Of a DNA stretch of 64,000 bases, positions 30,701-36,700 are shown piece after piece. Every line of letters begins with the position of its first letter. Position 1 is the first letter of the stretch. The position numbers and the translations under genes were made by a program. The stretch covers positions 9,902,502-9,966,501 of the forward strand of contig CM037874.1 in the NCBI GenBank assembly GCA_021292105.1, written 5' to 3'. Under the pieces are notes generated by a model, which saw only the letters and a program-made list of their open reading frames with translations, made no database searches and was not told the DNA's origin. The stretch comes from Anadara kagoshimensis (lineage: Eukaryota > Mollusca > Bivalvia > Arcoida > Arcidae).

Positions 30701-33700
30701 TTTGTTTTTTCAGATAAGTGAGAAGCTCCAAGAGCTTATGATAGAGATGGATAAATACCAACATAGATATCACAATTATATAGTGAATATTACAGCTAGT
30801 AGTAGATTGTCACTTAGGGTTTACTTTGCTGTTCGTAAACTATACAGTGTAATACGAGATAATATAAATAGAAGGTTAGCTAACTCTTAGCGTTCTCTCT
30901 CTCTAACTCCATTCTTCTCTTTCCCCCACCCCTTCTCTCTCTCTCTCTTTCTCTCTCTCTTTCATAAGTATGGAATTACTTAAAATGAATGACTGACAGA
31001 AATACTACTAAGGTAACCTCTTGATTAAAGCTCACACGTTAAAATGATAATGGTCTGTCCTTTCAAATTAGCCAGATTTGTCTTTGTGAGAGACAGTAGT
31101 GCTTGAAATTGCCATGTTTTTCACACCAGTCTAATTTCCTAAAATTCATCCTGTTGTATGTTAGTTTTGCATCACCACTACCTAGTGTTTAGCTCACACA
31201 TAAGTGAATTAGACCTTTTATTAAATATACCCACAGCATGTTGAAAAACAGCATTCATTGTTAAAGTTTTTAGCATTTTTGTGGTTTTTAGTTAGTTTAT
31301 ACATGTATAAAGTATTTTGATTTTCTTTTTTTTTCAGAGATGTATTCCGGCTGTCAATATCACAGTACCAGCATTGGTTTCAAGAGAGTTTAGTATTCTG
31401 GGTTCAGACATTTAAAAATGAGTGTATGAACAGAATAGAAAAGGCTTTAGAAATAGATAAAGATGTAAGTATTCAGATATAAAAGTGCTGTAATTACAAA
31501 AGTCTTTAAAATTAAATTAAAATCATAGGAAGTTGATATTAAGCCAGAGTTATTCCCCTTAGTATGAAAACTCTGTAGTTAATTTTTTGTATATTGACTT
31601 ACTTGACTTATGTCCATCTCTCCTTGTGGAGAATTGGGCCAGGTTTTTGTATATTACTATTATCAATATTTAGTTTTAATTTCATACATTTTAAGAGACA
31701 TTTTAAAAGTTTCTTTATGATATTAATAATCAGTCTTTTCTTGATACATTGGATTGTTCAGTTTTTCAATTATTGAATAATTTTTAGCAAAATGAATCTT
31801 AAGAGGTGTACACATTTTTATATAATCAATTGAAATTGTCTGATATTGTTTTGTGTTATTGTTTTATGAAAGATAAAACTATGACCTTTTTTGGGACCAG
31901 TATTTTTTGTCAATGTGTTCCTTTCTTGTTTTAATACAAAATTCTTTGATACATGATACACATGTATTATTGTTCATTATTTTAGGTTGTGGTTGCCACG
32001 TCTCGTGTCAAATTTTCCAACTCATCAGTAGATGTCTTATCATGTTTTGCAAAGGTAACTTGTTTTGCTTGTTTTAGTCTTTTAACACAAATATATTTTA
32101 AAAATTAAACATATAAATTTTAATTATTTACTTGGCTTTATGGTACCCTAGGTAAAGGCTTGCTTGCTTACAATCATACTATACAATATTTCAATATATA
32201 ACAAATAGCTTTACACGTAATAAAAAATGCACCCATGATTTACATGTATAACTGAGTGAAATGAGATATGGATTTAAAAATAAAATCTTTCTTATTGCAT
32301 CATGTCCTTCCTATTTTGTGTAAAACTAAAATACAGGGATATAATCCTGAGAAAATTTGTTAAATATATTAGTCTTCTGTAAAGTATTCAGTGTGGGTAT
32401 CAACCAGATATCAATTTATGAAAATATGAAATTTGTTTATCTTATACCCTATAATTTACGGTAAGCAAATACACCCTGATGTTTTATTTACAGATAACAG
32501 AAGAATGGAGACACATAGATTTCCATGAACAAGATTCAAATTTGATGGGAGTAACTAAAATTACTGATGTATGTATATGTCCTAGTTTTAATATGATAAC
32601 ATGACTTAAATGACTGTCTTAAGATTTCGTTCATTAAACAGGCAAAATTATTTCCTGCAAAATGTGAGAAAGGTTCTGTATGGAGTTTATTTAAATTTTA
32701 CTTAAACTCACCCTTTGATATTGAAAACTGTTTTTAGTTTATTAAATAATTTCTTTTGAATGTCCTTTTTTAATTTGTTTTCTTACACTTTTATAAAATA
32801 AAAAAGTCATAAATCTCCTTTTTATCTTGTCTGAAATTTGTGATACATAGCCTTATGCTTTATTACTGTATTTTGTATTCTTTAGTATGTACATCACTTT
32901 CATTAATTTAATATAACATCATTTATTTACAGTTAATTTGTGATGGAGCAAGGATGTATGCTGATAAAATACATTCTATATTAGAAAGGAATGGTTACTA
33001 TGACAACACTTTAGAGCAGTTTGATATCACTGAAAGAGTAAGCTTCATGTTCTAAGTAGTAAATATATTGTTCTAGATATGTCTTTCTGTTTTAAATAAA
33101 CTTGGAATAAAAAATTAGCTCATATATGATTACAGGGTGCTAAATCAGTTTTTATACCTTCTTTAAATATAATTCTGAGTCTATCAAATCACAAAATGTC
33201 CCTTATGACTCTTTGATAAAATTTAAAAAATTGGAATTTTATACTCAGTCTTGAAATTTTATAGCCGTGAACAGCTGAAAAATAATCATGCAGCATTGAA
33301 TGCTTGAAATAAGGGTAAACAACCAAACCATAGTTTTAATAATAATAGTGAAGTTGCAATAGGTTTGTATTAAAATAACTGTTTTGAGACAACCAACATT
33401 CATATGAGCTATAAATGCAATGAATAACATGATTTACATTGGAACACATGTTAAAAGTCTGGTTATTACAAAACCGTACATACTTGTGTTAAGCTGCAGA
33501 TATGTAAAAGGAATTAAAAAAGCAAAATATTTTTTTTTTTTTTTAAAAACTGCAAAATGTTTAATGGTTTAATAAATTTGTATGCATTTTGTCTTTTGTA
33601 GCTTTGTATTACTTTAAATAACATAGAACATGTAAGGAAATACTTGACAGAGTTGCCTCAGCTGTTAGACTGGGAGTCCATTATTATGTTGATATCTACC

Positions 33701-36700
33701 AAGTATGAAAACGAAGAGATAGGAGACCAGGCCTTGTCTACTCTAAAACGATTGGTCAAATCAGCAGATAGTGAAATTATCCTTAAAAGCCAGCTTTTAT
33801 TGCAAGAAATTGCAGAAAAAATGAAAATTGACATTGCAAGATTTATGGAAGTATTTACTCAAAAACGACCGGAAAGGGCTTCAGTAAGGAAACATTTCTG
33901 CTTTTGAATTTTTTACCAATAACGTTATAACTTTCATATATACAATGTAGTACATTTTTAATGAAGGGGCTTTGAATAATTTTTTAGAACTATGAAATGC
34001 ATGTTATTGTAATGTAAATACTAGTTTAAACGAAAACAATTCCTTCCCCAGGCGCCAGGATGGGAACCCAGGTTACTTATTTGTAAATGAAGCACTCTAC
34101 CACATTGCTTAAAAGATACCCCATATGTGAGATAGTAGTATTGTTTCTTATCTTTATATAGTACATACTGTATCATGTCACTATATTGCTACATGGTCTT
34201 GTTTTTGTAATTGAGAAGTAATTTAATATTAATTACTGCTGTAATAACCGTACCCTTTAACAAAGATTATGTGATTCCTTATAGTTAGTTCTCATCTATT
34301 TAGTGAAAATAAATCTGAAAATTTGTCAAAAAAGCTATATCATTTGTGACCGAGAGTTTTCATGTTGTTTTATTTTTGTTTTGTTTTATTTCAGTCTGTT
34401 GATCTTCTGATTGGCTATTTATCCACCAATCTAAAGGTTCTACATGAGCGACTCATGGCGTCAATATATCCTCGTATGACGGAACAGATGTGGACAAATG
34501 TTCTGAGATTGCTGGATGAACAACTATTAATTGGAGTAAGTAATAAAGTATGTCTTTGTTTATCTAAGAATTCTAATCTTAGAATCATGTCCCAATCAAA
34601 GTGGGGGGCATATAGTGTTACTCCATTTTTTCTGCCAAAATTTTGTCTTCAACTTTTGAAAACTATTCAACAGATCTTTATGAAACTTCACAGGAACACT
34701 CTTTCCAGAGAGTAAATGTGTCATTTGCTGTTTGTATTTTGATCATGCACTTTATTAGGGATTCCCCAGTAAGGGTTTGTTTGGAAGATACTTTGAAATG
34801 ACATCCCATTTCAGTTATAACTTGACTCATTAGTAAGTTTATAATCAAAATGGTTTAAGGAAATGAAATTGATTTAATGTTTACCTGATCTAAAAGAACT
34901 AAATCTACAAGTGTACAGTAAGCTGGTTATTGGATTTTATAATGCTCTTGGAATCATTTGTGAGAATGTAAGATTTAAAACCATAAATTAACAGATTCAG
35001 AATCAAATTTTTCTTCATTTATGTTTGAAATAACGAAAAAAAAACAAAAAAGAACCTGAACCTACCACATTGTACCCACTGACGTATAAAGTTAGTGACT
35101 AAATCTACTTCCACTACAAAAGAGCATTGTATATTAGATTTGTCAATAATGTTTATCTATTTGTATTCTGTTTGAGACTTAGAATGAAATAGAAAAGCAT
35201 TTTAAAGGTAAATGTTATTGTTTCAGGAGAGACCTGAGTATTACTATCAGATGAAACAGGTTAGTATCATTTCTTATAAACAAAATGATTGAGACTTGAC
35301 AATTTTATTTTTAAAATCTAGAGCACATGGAAGGTGTAGCAATAGCTAGACAGGGAGTGCTTACCCTTATGAAGCACCCAGCCTCACATTCCTGGTGAAA
35401 TTTCACACGTCTAACTTATTTTGCCAGTTTTTACTTCACTTTTAAGAGTATGGTTTGGACATGGAGCAGTATGTTTGTGTTTGATATAAAGTAAATTTAA
35501 TTCATTGTTTTTATTGTTTGTCCATCAGTTATACATGTTATAAACAAGGTATGTCTGTCAAATACTTGCTTTAACCATACTGCCCAACACTATTTTTTCT
35601 TTGGATTGTAACAAACAAAAAATGAAAAAAAACGTTGACAGTTCTGTGTTGATGAAACAAATCAAATTCTCACATTCATATAATGTAAAATGAATTTGCA
35701 TGGGCATTGACAAGTGAAGAATATCTAATAGTTGCCAGACTGACAACTGGACTAGTTGGTTAGAAAGCTAAAATTTAATGCCTTGCTTGATATAAAAGTT
35801 TCTTACATTTGGAGTTATGGAAGTTTCATTATGTATGATAACCATGTGTTTTGTACTTTTATAATTCAATTTTGTGTTTTGTTGTAAAGTGCTGTAGTTG
35901 TTAAGTACACTTTATGCATCCTCAATTTCTCTTTTTGATTAATTAAACATACTGGTATTTTTTACATTTTTGTTCCAGCATTTACGAGCATTGACATCTT
36001 ACTTTGTTAGAGGTGGTGTAGAAGATGATAAAATAAAAACGTTTTATTATTCAAGTGTTAAGAGTAGACTTGATCTGAACTCCATGACAACAGAGGAGTT
36101 AATGCTTGAGTACTTCCACTCTCTAGCAGATAATATAGTAAGTTATATAAAATAATCAAAATCTGTTTTTGTTCTGTCATGATATAGTAACATAGTATAT
36201 TATGTACTATGTACACATTAACAACTGTTACTATTGTCTTACCAATAGGGTACCTTTTATGCAAAACCGTAGAACACTGACTTTATGAATAGGTTACCTG
36301 GTTTGATTCCCAGCTGTGCCAGGGAAAGGGAATTTACATTGCAGTTAATAGAAAAAAAATTCAATGAAGGTTTGATTTCAGTGGTATTTACATGGTTTAG
36401 TATCAGCAACTTGTGCTGAAACTAATTAAAAACTGTATTATGAAACTATAGAAATGGCATGATACACTTTGTTTTATTAGAACACAATAAGCATCACAAT
36501 GCTATTTTGTATGTCTCCCAAACAAAGCGGGGGACTGATTTGTTTTACTGGTTTCTCATGACCTTATTCTGCCTCAGCTGATATCTAGAGTGTTCTCAAC
36601 AATGGGTTTAAGGATATATTCAAAACTTCATAGAAATAATTAGGAATGAGTATAGTCAAAATGTTCAATACTTTTTTTGGACTTAGGTTCATTTTGATCT